IMG/VR virus record: IMGVR_UViG_3300044715_000159
Span: 1-27,058 of that record
Direction: 5' to 3' (one strand)
DNA length: 27,058 bases
Origin: a virus
Shown: positions 6,371 to 17,300 of the stretch, one piece after another
Layout of the letters: each line of letters starts with the position of its first letter
Position numbering within the stretch: the first letter of the stretch is position 1
Made by a program: the position numbers and the translations under genes
Notes under the pieces: model-generated
Told to the model about the DNA's origin: nothing
Databases searched by the model: none
What the model saw: only the letters and a program-made list of their open reading frames with translations

Positions 6371-9300
6371 TATACTACCTCACTTAAAAATAATGTCATA
6401 TCTGGTCCATTAGAACTTCTTGAAAAGTCAATGTTGTATACTACAAATCTATTTTCTGGATTTGAGGCTATGCTTATATCATTTTCTATATAATCTAAAG
6501 TAACTATGTCTCCAAGTTGAATCGTTGGAATTGAGAATATTTTAACTCCTAAAGACTTTCTAGGCTTTGATGTTTTTTCAACTATCCACTTCATAAGTCC
6601 TACCGCTTCATCCTGTGATTGAATATACTGAGTGTCTAAAGAAAAATCTTTTTTGCCGTATGTCATTCTACTAAGTTTGATATCTTGATAGTCTTGCTTA
6701 AATTTAAAAGGATTAGAGATTAGTCTATCAGATACAAACTGTGGATTTGACTCAAGACTATTCTTATTAAAATAGTCGTCAACTGTAATCTTGTTGCTAG
6801 ACTGTTGTGTAAAAGTAATACCCTGAATTCTTAAATAGTTTCCGCTAGTTTCGTCTAGATTGAGTTGTGTATCTGTTGCATTAAATATTAAAAACTCTGC
6901 TCCGTAAGATCCTGCTTTAAATCCAGAGACAACATAGCCCTTTACATTATTAAATGTTGGAGAAATTTTTGCAGTTAAGGCTGGATATGCTTTGTCATAT
7001 TTAAAATTAAATGCTGCTGCTTCTCTCATAATGCTACCGAACTCTTCAAAGTATATGTTATATTTTGGAGGTTCTGAAGATCCTATCCCAGAAAGATATG
7101 TGCTTTGCACTAAGCCACTCATTGCATACTTTCTAAACGATTCGCTTGCTGATATCTCGCTGTCTCCAAAAACTGAATTAACTGGAGCGCCCGTAGAAAA
7201 TGTTGTATTTTGAGAGTAGTTACCAGACAGCGCATAAACATTTTCAAACATTGCTCTGGCTGATCCTCTTGTAAATAATCCAACACTAGAGTATTCTGGA
7301 AGTGGATCTGTGTCGTAGACAGTCTTTATCATTTTACCATTTAGGTATAAATAAAACCTACGAACCTTTCCTATGTCTTCATACTCAACTGCTAAATCGT
7401 AAACTGTTGGATTTTCTTCTGCAAACATTCTTGATTGTCCAGTAAACCTTCCATCGTCTACTAAGATATTGGCAAGTCCATCATACAAAACAACTGGAAC
7501 AGCCTTGCCACCATCTGATTTTATTTTGTAAAAAAACACGTTACTAACTGAGGCTCTATCGTCTGACGATAACTTTTCTAATCCAAGCGCTGCTATCTCA
7601 AAATAATATCCTACATTTGTAGAGGTGTTTAACATTACTGCTAAGCCAGCAGAACCTCCAGATATACTTATGTTCTTGTCTGGTGTAGATCCATTGACAA
7701 CAAAATATGTAGTTGATCCATTTGCAGTTTGTCCTGAATCTTTTCCGCCTTCTATCTTGCCAACAATTCTTAAACGTGTTCCAAAATGTTTATACTTTTT
7801 ATCTGGAAAAGATTTATGAACATATGATATAAAGTTTCTTGGCTTTTCTTTTGTTGTAAAGTTGGGTCCTGTTAAAGAAAGAGCAGAAGATTGGATTGAG
7901 CCTGGATGTGGCTGTGTTCCTGTTGTAATTTCTCCACTCATAACTGTTGACATAAAGTTTTTAATTAGTCCAGTTCTAGAAGAAGTTTTTGCCAAAGCAT
8001 CAGAGGATATGTTGGCATCTGTTGATTTTCCTGCAGCATCTATGGTTGTTGCTGGAACAGGAGTCTTTTTTTCAAACAAGTATTCTGCTGACATATAGCA
8101 TCCCTTAACATTGTCATCAGATTTCCAATAATCAGATACTCCAGCAGAGTGTGCCACCACTGTAGTTCCAAACTGACCTCGTCCGTGCTTTACGACTGGA
8201 CCGTTTTTTAACCTTACAATACCAGGCAACTCTTCATAGTTTGGCTCAGAGTATATTCTAACTAATCCTGTAGGATAGATCTTTCCATTAAATGGTAATT
8301 TAGAGAAGTAGTCTTGATAGTCTTCTACAGAGGTTACCCAAACATTACCATACCCACTAACATTAAATTGAACTGCATCATATTTTATAATTTCTCCTTC
8401 TGAGTAAAAGTATCCGTTATATCTTGTAATCCAATATACAGACTCTCCAAGACTAAAAGTATTATTGATAACAATATTATTTTTTACAAATGGAATGTCT
8501 GCTGTTAAGTTGGAGTTTAATGGTATTGCACTAAGAACATAAGCAGACTGATCGTTTACCTCATTGTTAATTGATTTGGTATTCTCTGTTCCAGAAACTT
8601 CCCAAAGAAGTGCAGGCTTATATATATAAACTCTTTCGTCATCTAAAAGACTGGCCTGTCTGATAGATCCAACAGATCTTTGGATGTGTCTTGTCGTGTA
8701 GTTAATTACTCCATCATTGTATACATTGTTTGACTGAGCAGAAACCTCAATAACATTCGCTATCTTATTACTACTGGTAGGTTTATTTTTAATTTCTTTA
8801 TCTACAAGAAAATCTTTTGTTCCTTTAAGTTCAAATGTAGTTGCTCTTTGTTGCTTTGTTGGCATAAAATAATCTTTGCTCATCATTACAAAATTATTGT
8901 ACTCATCAAAGAACATTGCAGTTTGTGTAGATATGGCCAGGTCCTGAAGAACTTCCGCTACACTTTTATCTGGAGCAACAAAAAAATATGGAATTATTAT
9001 TTCTTTTTCTCCATCGACTCTTTTAAATGTATAGTTAGAAAACCCAATACTGTCTAATAAAAGACACACGGCAGAACTAACAGATACTTGTGTCATTAGC
9101 ATTTGTGGTGCAGTTGTTGACTCTAAATACCAATACATGTCTCTTAATGTAAGAGATACAGTCTTTCCCATAAAATCTTGTTTAGGAAAAGCGTCAGAGT
9201 ACAATGTCTTTATTGGAATAAAATAATCCCAACCATCAACATCAACAATGACTTCATAAAATTTAAATTGAACGTGTCTGTTTACATACTTGGAAATTAT

Positions 9301-10695
9301 GCTACCTTTCCAAGTCTTACTTTGGTCATCCAAATAAAAAGGATTGTTTTCATTAAATGCCTGATCATAATCAAAGATATTTATGCTTCCATTAGAAGCA
9401 ATTAACTGGCCTACTGGCAAACCACTTATCCCAAGATCTGATGCACTCTTGTTAACTGAATAATCTAATGTTTTATCAGAAACATTCACAGCAAGTCTTG
9501 GAGAAATTTCGATTAGGTCAAAGGTAGAGTCTTTTACGTTCATAGCGTCTACAACAAGTCTTACTCCAGAAATTAAGTCAAACTCTCTGAACTGATCTTT
9601 GCCATCTAGGGATCTTGTAAATACATCTGGAGATGTTGCATCTGTTACAAAGTTTGTTAGTCTATCTACTGTTTCGTCTTGAACATACCAGCCATACTTT
9701 GGTGTTATAACTTCATACTCTGTACCGTTCCAAATATGGAAACTTCCTATACTTTTTTCGTTTGCCTTAATAAGATAAGCATATCCCACTACAGATTTTT
9801 CTGGTAGCAAACTAGAACTAGCATAAGTTTCTGCAAAAACAAAACTGGATCTCCACTCATCTGGAACTATAAGACCATAAGAAATTTCAACGTATCCGTC
9901 ACTTTTAATAATTGCAGAGCCATCAAGCCTTGTAACTGAAGGATTAAAAGATATGACATCTTGCCAGTTTCCATCCTTTAAGAATTGAATCTTCCAGTTG
10001 CTTGGTGTCTTTTTATTTAAATCTCCAAAAAATGCATCTGGCTTTGATCCTGTTGAAGAAGAAAATGGTCCTAAGTTTTCTGTTCCTGTGTGAGTTTGCA
10101 TTTTTATAACAAGTCTGTTTGTTGGAACTGCTTCTTTATAAACAACAAAAGGACAAGCATCTTCAATAGAGTTTTGAGATCCTCTTACTTTTGATGCAAT
10201 TCCGTACTCTTTCCCTGACTCTGTTCTGTAAGATGTCCAGTATTTAAACTTATCATTTTTGTCTGGCATATAGTACCTTGGTCTATCTGCCATAAAAAGA
10301 TTTGGGTGATGAAGTTTTGCATTTTCAAAATACACAGCCTTGTTAATTCCAGATCTTGGCCTGAACTGTTCAAAACATGATTCTAAAGAATAAAGAGTCT
10401 TTAGTTTTTCTTTCTTTGTTAAAAATATTGTTGGATCATTATTATTGTTAAAGGTGCCATCAACTAAAACATCTGCATCTGTTGCACCAGTATAGAAGTT
10501 TCCAGCATCGTTAATGTCAAAACTTGTCGGAAGTGATGAGTAGATTGAAGAAGTATCTGTTGGTCTGTATCTATAGTTTCCAATATGCTTTATATTGGTA
10601 GGACTATTCATATTCCACTCTGCTGTGATTACTGATTTGTTGCGTACTGTAGATGAGGTCTCTAGAAATGTTTGCAACTCTTTGTTTTCAAACAT
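6370..10695 (-). CDS. Large tail-tip hub protein with LamG-like domain
   Basis: This is a 1,441-residue structural protein that should form the distal end of the tail, downstream of the distal-tail-like protein. Residues about 470-610 resemble baseplate-hub/Tal sequences: KTVSLTLRDMYWYLES near 510 and DLAISTQTAMFFDEYNNF near 583. Residues about 965-1160 look like a concanavalin/LamG beta sandwich (FGTRLRIVGKIEGG, FYLYLNGKMIKTVYD, VGLFTRGSARAMFENV), a fold that often binds glycans. The C-terminus (about 1375-1441, SIPTIQLGDIVTLDY) matches the end of hub proteins seen in other siphophages. Residues 190-280 may hold another carbohydrate-binding sandwich. No peptidase, lysozyme or depolymerase catalytic motif was recognised. 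The ATG at 10695 has GGAAGAAG upstream and overlaps the previous stop. Confidence 0.85.
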   Translation of the reverse strand: MFENKELQTFLETSSTVRNKSVITAEWNMNSPTNIKHIGNYRYRPTDTSSIYSSLPTSFDINDAGNFYTGATDADVLVDGTFNNNNDPTIFLTKKEKLKTLYSLESCFEQFRPRSGINKAVYFENAKLHHPNLFMADRPRYYMPDKNDKFKYWTSYRTESGKEYGIASKVRGSQNSIEDACPFVVYKEAVPTNRLVIKMQTHTGTENLGPFSSSTGSKPDAFFGDLNKKTPSNWKIQFLKDGNWQDVISFNPSVTRLDGSAIIKSDGYVEISYGLIVPDEWRSSFVFAETYASSSLLPEKSVVGYAYLIKANEKSIGSFHIWNGTEYEVITPKYGWYVQDETVDRLTNFVTDATSPDVFTRSLDGKDQFREFDLISGVRLVVDAMNVKDSTFDLIEISPRLAVNVSDKTLDYSVNKSASDLGISGLPVGQLIASNGSINIFDYDQAFNENNPFYLDDQSKTWKGSIISKYVNRHVQFKFYEVIVDVDGWDYFIPIKTLYSDAFPKQDFMGKTVSLTLRDMYWYLESTTAPQMLMTQVSVSSAVCLLLDSIGFSNYTFKRVDGEKEIIIPYFFVAPDKSVAEVLQDLAISTQTAMFFDEYNNFVMMSKDYFMPTKQQRATTFELKGTKDFLVDKEIKNKPTSSNKIANVIEVSAQSNNVYNDGVINYTTRHIQRSVGSIRQASLLDDERVYIYKPALLWEVSGTENTKSINNEVNDQSAYVLSAIPLNSNLTADIPFVKNNIVINNTFSLGESVYWITRYNGYFYSEGEIIKYDAVQFNVSGYGNVWVTSVEDYQDYFSKLPFNGKIYPTGLVRIYSEPNYEELPGIVRLKNGPVVKHGRGQFGTTVVAHSAGVSDYWKSDDNVKGCYMSAEYLFEKKTPVPATTIDAAGKSTDANISSDALAKTSSRTGLIKNFMSTVMSGEITTGTQPHPGSIQSSALSLTGPNFTTKEKPRNFISYVHKSFPDKKYKHFGTRLRIVGKIEGGKDSGQTANGSTTYFVVNGSTPDKNISISGGSAGLAVMLNTSTNVGYYFEIAALGLEKLSSDDRASVSNVFFYKIKSDGGKAVPVVLYDGLANILVDDGRFTGQSRMFAEENPTVYDLAVEYEDIGKVRRFYLYLNGKMIKTVYDTDPLPEYSSVGLFTRGSARAMFENVYALSGNYSQNTTFSTGAPVNSVFGDSEISASESFRKYAMSGLVQSTYLSGIGSSEPPKYNIYFEEFGSIMREAAAFNFKYDKAYPALTAKISPTFNNVKGYVVSGFKAGSYGAEFLIFNATDTQLNLDETSGNYLRIQGITFTQQSSNKITVDDYFNKNSLESNPQFVSDRLISNPFKFKQDYQDIKLSRMTYGKKDFSLDTQYIQSQDEAVGLMKWIVEKTSKPRKSLGVKIFSIPTIQLGDIVTLDYIENDISIASNPENRFVVYNIDFSRSSNGPDMTLFLSEVV

Positions 10696-11336
10696 TACAC
10701 TTCTTCCAAACTTATTGAGACGTTCCAGTAGTCAAACTTAGTTCCTCTTTTTTCAACAGAGTATGAAAAGTCACTAATAAACATTTCTATCACCTGATTG
10801 TATTGTGCTAAATGGTCGTATGGGTCTGCTGTTGATTTAAAAGCACCCTTGCTGTCATAGGTCAAGAATACCCAAAAAGAACCCTTGTGAGAGTTATACC
10901 ACTCAAGCATATCTGCACCACCTGCACCTCCATCAGTAGTGTAGGACTTGTTAGGAGATATGCCTGTTGTTATGTTAAATGTAGGAACATCGTCATGAGA
11001 TCTAGAAGGAATAAAATTCCAGTTTGTGCTTAGGCTAATCTTGTCTGCAATATGATAGGACCTCATACGTCCATTAATCATTCTCTCTCGTCTTTCAATT
11101 CTTTCTTCTGAAAAATCAAGGGCTCCCCTGTTGTCATCAGTAATTAATAGAAATTGATCTAAAAGTTCTGGACCTGTTCCATCTGGTGCTACTGCTCCTA
11201 CCTCGTACCCTTGAGGAATATACAGGCCATTTAGCAAAGTACCAGAGTTTTCAGACCAAAGCATACCACTTGGTCTATTATATTTCTTTCGTCCCTGAAT
11301 ATACTTTACTTTATCGTCTATTTCATTATCTGGCAT
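10695..11336 (-). CDS. Distal-tail-like minor tail protein
   Basis: This 213-residue protein lies directly after the tape measure and before the hub, the usual place for a distal tail protein that forms the adaptor ring of the tail tip. The middle holds an Arg/Glu-rich helix (SEERIERRERMINGRMRS), and the C-terminal half is a beta-rich domain ending in FDYWNVSISLEEV. The sequence alone is not diagnostic; the assignment depends on gene order and size. The ATG at 11336 has a good Shine-Dalgarno (AAAGGGGTG) and overlaps the end of the tape measure gene by 11 bases. Confidence 0.75.
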   Translation of the reverse strand: MPDNEIDDKVKYIQGRKKYNRPSGMLWSENSGTLLNGLYIPQGYEVGAVAPDGTGPELLDQFLLITDDNRGALDFSEERIERRERMINGRMRSYHIADKISLSTNWNFIPSRSHDDVPTFNITTGISPNKSYTTDGGAGGADMLEWYNSHKGSFWVFLTYDSKGAFKSTADPYDHLAQYNQVIEMFISDFSYSVEKRGTKFDYWNVSISLEEV

Positions 11337-14300
11337 TTAGTGACACCCCTTTAATTCTTCTATCATCAACCTGTCTAATTGTTGACATGACTGCTTGTGC
11401 AATTTCATTTGGATTAGCATCTGTTTTTGCATTAACTGTTAATGTATATGTATTATTATACACTGCTCCGCCTACTGATTTTCCATTATTCATTGCCGTC
11501 ATAGTATTTATACCATGGGTGTCAACTGCATACTTGCTCATTACAAATTCTCCTGGGGTTAACATTCCTGGAACTGTGTCAGTGCCTCTTGCAAGATTTC
11601 TAGCAGCAAACTTACGTGCCCCAACACCACGAGCAGTCCTTCCTGGAGCAACTATTCCACCCTTTGCCCAATATCCGTAACCTCTAAGGGTTGCATCTGC
11701 TGCTGCGCCTAGAGTTTTTATCCATGGATAAAGTGCCAGTCCTTGTTCTTTTGACCCCTTATGAGATGCATTGTCTGGATCATACATTCCTGCTTTGGCT
11801 GCAGCCTCTGCTGCAGCCTTTGCTTCCGCTGCAGCCTTTGCATCTGCTGCTTTCTTGTCAGCAATTGCTTTTGCTTGTGCATCTGCTTCATCAGAATTTG
11901 CATCTGCGCCCATTGCAAGCAAGGCTCTTTCTTCTGGAGTAAGTTTTTGTCCAGAGGTTAGTTTTCTTAATGCTGCTGCGATCTTTTCTGCGTTTTCTTT
12001 AGCAGTCTTTGCTGCTGCATTTGCTGCTGCTGTCTTGGCATTGGCATCTGCTGCTGCTGCATCAGATGCAGTGTTGTCAAATACTGTAGTTACAGTTCTA
12101 ATTTCTTTAACTAAGTGCTCTGTTTCTACACTCTTAGGAATTGCATTAATCTTGTCTAAAATCTGGCCCCAAGAAGTATTTGCTGCGTCAACGGCTTTGG
12201 CTGCTGCCTCAGTTGCCTTTGCATACTCTATTGCCATCTCTTCAATTGACATAACCTTGTCAACTGTTTCTTCCCACTTATCAAGAGTCATACCAGTAGT
12301 ATCGTCAATTGCGACTGCTTCTTCTGCAATTGCCGTCAAATATCCTTCTTGGGCTGCCAGCAAAGCATCATCTTTTTCTAATTTGTCCAGAATGCCCTGA
12401 TGCGATGCCACTGCAGCATCAAGTGGTACTAAGGAATCTTTTAAGGCTTGAAGTGTTGCTTTCTGAGACTCTACTGCCTTTGCTACTACCGCTGCTCTTC
12501 CTTCTTCAATTTTATTAATTTCTTCTTCTTTTAGAGCAATGCTTTCTTGTACCCCTAGAATTTCTTCTCTTAAGTCTAATATTTCTTTTTCTATTAACTT
12601 TCTTGCAGGGTCTGTTTCTAATTTGTATATTTGTTGAGATATATCAAATTGTCTTTGTGAAATCTCTTTTCTTGTCTTTCCGCTTTCTGGACCCTTTTGA
12701 GAATCAAGTTCGTTTGTTCTAGAATTTTCCAGACCCTGCATCATGGCATCGCCTTGGGCTGCAGCAGAACTTGCTCTCATTTCCTGGGCAGCCCTTGCTG
12801 CTGCTGCAATGTCTCCAGATGTAAGTGCATCTGCTAAACTTAATTGCTGTCCCTGTGACTCAACGATTTGCTGATTTAACTCATTGACCTTTTGTAATGC
12901 CTCAACTTGTTTGTCATATTTTTCATTAATGTCTTCTGCAGCCTTGTCCATAATTGCAAGGTCGTTACTATACATTTGATTTTCTTCATTAAGGGCCTCT
13001 ATTTTGTCTGTAAACTTGTCCTTTATCTCTTTTTCTTTACCCTTTATAACTTTTTCTATTCCATTAATTTGATTTTGATAACCCTTAATTACATTTTGAA
13101 CTGCCTTAATTGCGTTATCAACACCCTCATTTGCTCTTGCCTCTGCATCTTGCAAAGAATTTTCAGCATTTGAAATTTGGCTTTCTACTGCTGCACGAGC
13201 ATTCTGAGCAGATTGAAGATTTGCAGATGAAAGACTTATTGACTTAGCCTTTGTTGCCCTATCTGCCTGAATACTTTTTATGGTTTGGTTAGCGCCAACA
13301 GTTGGTATTTCAGTTTTTGTATCTGCATATCTTTTGTCTACAGTTGCTTTTGCAATAGAACCAACTTGCTGATCTGGTTTGTCTTTGCCTACATATGCCG
13401 AAGTTGCACTGCCTAATTTTTCTAAACTTAAATTATTGTATATAGTTCTCTTTGAGTCCATGATCTTTTTTGCTGACTCATAACCTTGCTGAATCTGACT
13501 TGCAACGGTGCTTGTTGCAAATTGAATTGCAACCTTAATATCTGAGTTTGCCTGTATAGCCTTAAGACCAGCAACTATTTCTTCTAGTGCTGCTGCTGCT
13601 TTTTCGCCACCTGTTGCATATTCATCCATTGCTGCAATGGCTTCTGATAGTTGATCTGGGTCACCAATAATAGACCTTAGAGAATCATTTGATACGCCTT
13701 GACCCTTTAAGAATTTTGCAACATCTGGAATTCTTTGTCTATCTTTTTGTTCCTGAATTGCTGCTGTACCTCTAGAAATCATGTTATTAATTTTTTCTCT
13801 ATTAGTTAACTGCTTAGTTAACTCAGCATTTATATTTAGTTCTTCTTGAGTTATTTTGCCAGTAGCAATGGCTGACGTAGTATACTCGTCTTGCAAAATA
13901 TTTTCTATAGAGGCAGCGTCATATCCAGCAGCAAGCAATTTACGTCTTACGACATCCTGCCTGTTCAATAAGTCTAGAGACTTTTGTGCACCAGCATTAA
14001 ACTCTCCAACTACTGCTGCATCAAAATACTTATTATAGGTTTTTCCAAGAGTAGATAAAACAACATCTCCTGTTTTTGTTCCCTCTGGCAAGAACTTCTT
14101 TTTATTATATGGGTTAACAATTCTGCCTTTATTCTTACCCTTTTTAATTTTAGGTCCTGCTGTGGTAAGGTATTTCTTTTGCTCTTCTGGATCTTGTCCC
14201 ATTACAAAGTCTATGAACTGAGCATTATATTTCTTTTTATTTAGTTGCTGCTCTATGCCCTCAAACTTATTTTGAACAGATTTATTGTTTCCTGCAGCAA

Positions 14301-17300
14301 GTGCCTTGTTTAGTTCGTTAATTCCTCCTGCTGCATTGATTGCAGCATTTCTAACATTCTTTAATCTTTGTAAAAGGGACTCATATGGGTCTACCTTCTT
14401 AGCACCAGAGCCGTCTTCATCCCCCAGGCCTAAAGCCTTTCTTGCAGCAATATCTGCATTAACACTCTGCATAAGTCTTTCTTTTGCCACTTGTGCTCTT
14501 AGGGCTGCCTGACCTGCCTCGCTATCATAGTAGTTACGCATTGTCTCTGAACCACCAGAGGCAGCAAGGTTTTTATTGCGTTGGGTGTCAATATCTCCTT
14601 GTGTTATAGTTTTTTCTATAGTAATATATTCTGCAATAATAGTTCTTTTAGTTGATTCAGGCTCATCTTTCCACTGATCCCAAAGTGGAATAAGTCCTGC
14701 TAAACTTACTCCGCCAATTTCTTCTGTTTCTATTAATAAATTTTTAGTTATGGGCCCCTTGACTTTGTCAATTGCCTGTAATGATTTTGTTAAAGCAACA
14801 AGTTTTGCTTTAGGATCAATCTCTTTGCCATTTTCGTCTTCGCTAGAAAAGAATGTTTGAATATTGATTTCTTTGCCAGCCATTTTTTCAACTAGCCCAA
14901 TAGCATCAATAGTATCTGCTCTTGTTTTTGGATCCATATTTACAATATCTACAAATATTCTTTTTGCATTCTTTTTACTGTTAAGGACACTAAGTGAGTT
15001 TAGTAATGAAATAGTCTCTCCAGAGTCTTGAGTTGTTAATAGGTCTAGTGTTGCATCTAGTTGTGCCTCATTATCTTTACCCTCTCCAAACAATTTTATA
15101 AGAGTTGTTCCAGCCTCTGGACTTGCTCCTTCATAAGCAACAAAAGTTTTTATCTTAACTTCTAATTCTTCTGATTGTAAGTTGTCTTTTGCTGTATCAA
15201 GAAAACTTTGAGCATAAGGATTTCCTTCATATTTTGTTGTTACTTGAGTATCCAAAGATCCCATAAAAGCCTTTTTATAATAGTCATCAGGTGCCTTTTT
15301 TAATTTAGAGTAAGTCCCTACTTGCTTATCTAGGATGCCCTTTGTTTCTTTTCTTAACTCAACAAGTTCGTCTTTTTTCTTTGTTTCTAATGCTAGAATA
15401 TCCTCATCTATCTTTTTTTGTTTTGCTTTGTCAGAGGTTGCTTCTTTTTGTTTTAATAGTGAAGCAACTTGAGTATCATAAAGTTTAGATAAAGAATCTT
15501 CTTGTGCTTTTACGGCTTCTAAATTTTGAACATTTAATGCTGCATATTGTGCTGAAGCCTTTTCTCCTTCTGATTCTCCAAATGTTGGACTAAAAAATTT
15601 GAGTGGATTAAAAGTAAGGTACTCATCTTTGATATTTTTCATAAGATTTTCTTCAACATCGGCATTAAGTTTTGACTGCTCTCTTACTATGTTGAGTCTA
15701 ACGTTTAGTGGATCTTTTACAAGGTTTTGTCCCTCTGGGCCGATTAATTCTAATAAGTTTCCACTTATCTGAGTTGTTAATGTAGAGTTGCCTAGTTCTA
15801 TTCCAATCTGGCTTGCTACGCTATTTGCTTGCTCTGCTGTCATTACACCATCAGAAACATATGCAGCCAACTGAATGGCTATCTGTTTTGCAGAGTCTAT
15901 GCCTCCTTCAGTTAAACTTTTTTTAAATCCTTCAAAAACTGTTTTACCAACTTCGTTGGATAAGAAGGTTTCTCCGTACTGCTCTTTTCCTCTGTCAAAC
16001 CCTTCTGTAAATCTGTTATCAGATCCTTCTTTTCTCTTCCTAGCATAAAGTTCACTGGCTCCAACTTTGCCTGACAACTGTCCAATAGCAGACATTTTTT
16101 CTGTTGTTGCAGTAATTTGATCAACATATTTTGATTGTCCTGCTGCTGCTTTTTTGGCTGCTTCATTTAATAAGTAAAGTCCACCACCAACTACTGCTAC
16201 TGCTGTTGCTGCTAAACCGAACTTAGACATCCCTGCAAGCATTGGAGCCATACCTGCAACTGCAGATGCTCCCATTGCTGCCATTCCAGCAGTCTGTTGC
16301 CCAGCCATCATGAGGCCCATACCAGCAGTACCAAGAGCCATTGATGCTCCGCCAGACATTCTTCCTACTTTTTCTGCACGAGCAACTCTGTTTTGCTTAG
16401 ACTGCTCTCTCTGTGTTTGTTTCTGAGCCTTTATAGTTCTTTGCTGATCTTCTTTTACTGCAGCATCATAGGTTCTTGCCTGGGCAGCATTAAGTTGTGC
16501 TCTACGTTCACTTTCTACAAATGCTTTTCTTGCTGCTTCTGTTTGTCGTTTTTGTATTCCTGCCTGCTCTTTTTGTCTTGCTGCTTCGGCTCTTGCTGCT
16601 TTCTCAGCAGCAATTGCTGTTGCTTGCTTAGCCTTTAATTCTCTTTCTGCAAACCTTCTAAGAGTTCTATCAATTTCAGATTGACTAAATCCTTTAGCAC
16701 GTAACTCTGTTGCTAATTGGCCTTGCTTTACTGTAGGGTTTCTTAATCCTGGGTCTCCCTTATCTCTTCCAGGAATAACTCGAAGCCCTCTGGCTGTAGC
16801 AATTCTTGCTGCTTGAGTTTTTGTAAGAGTTGTTTGCCCTGGACCTTCAGATGAAAGTCTTCTGTCTGATTGATTATTAGTGCTTGGAACTGTTCCTGGG
16901 GGCTTTGGTCCAGTATTTGCTGTTGTTAGTTTTGTTAGTGTTCCAGTATTTTTATCTAATTTATACTCTCCAGGCTTTACCAACACTTGGCTTGGATCAG
17001 TTGCAGCAAGATTCATAATTTTGCTTGGCACAAATGCTTTGTCACCAAGAACGGTACTTAGTGCTTGAGATAGTCTAATGTCTTTAGGAAGAAGTTTTGC
17101 TGATACTGATCCTCCATCTTTTTTAAACTTAAAGACTCTTTGATCTAATTCTGCTGCTTTTGCAACTAATGCTCTTTCTTCTTTTGTTGATGGATGCAGC
17201 CCTCTTGCCATAAAGTCTGCTGCTTTTTTATACTCTTGTGTTTGTGCATCTGTTAAACGTAAAGGATTTTTAGGGCCATTCCAATCAAGTATATTAGAAC

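Noticed and set aside
11771-12400. Long plus-strand open frame, very Ala/Ser-rich
   Set aside because: It is the antisense reading of the Ala-rich tape measure C-terminus, without a ribosome-binding site or recognisable domain. The high Ala content on both strands comes from GCT/GCA repeats.
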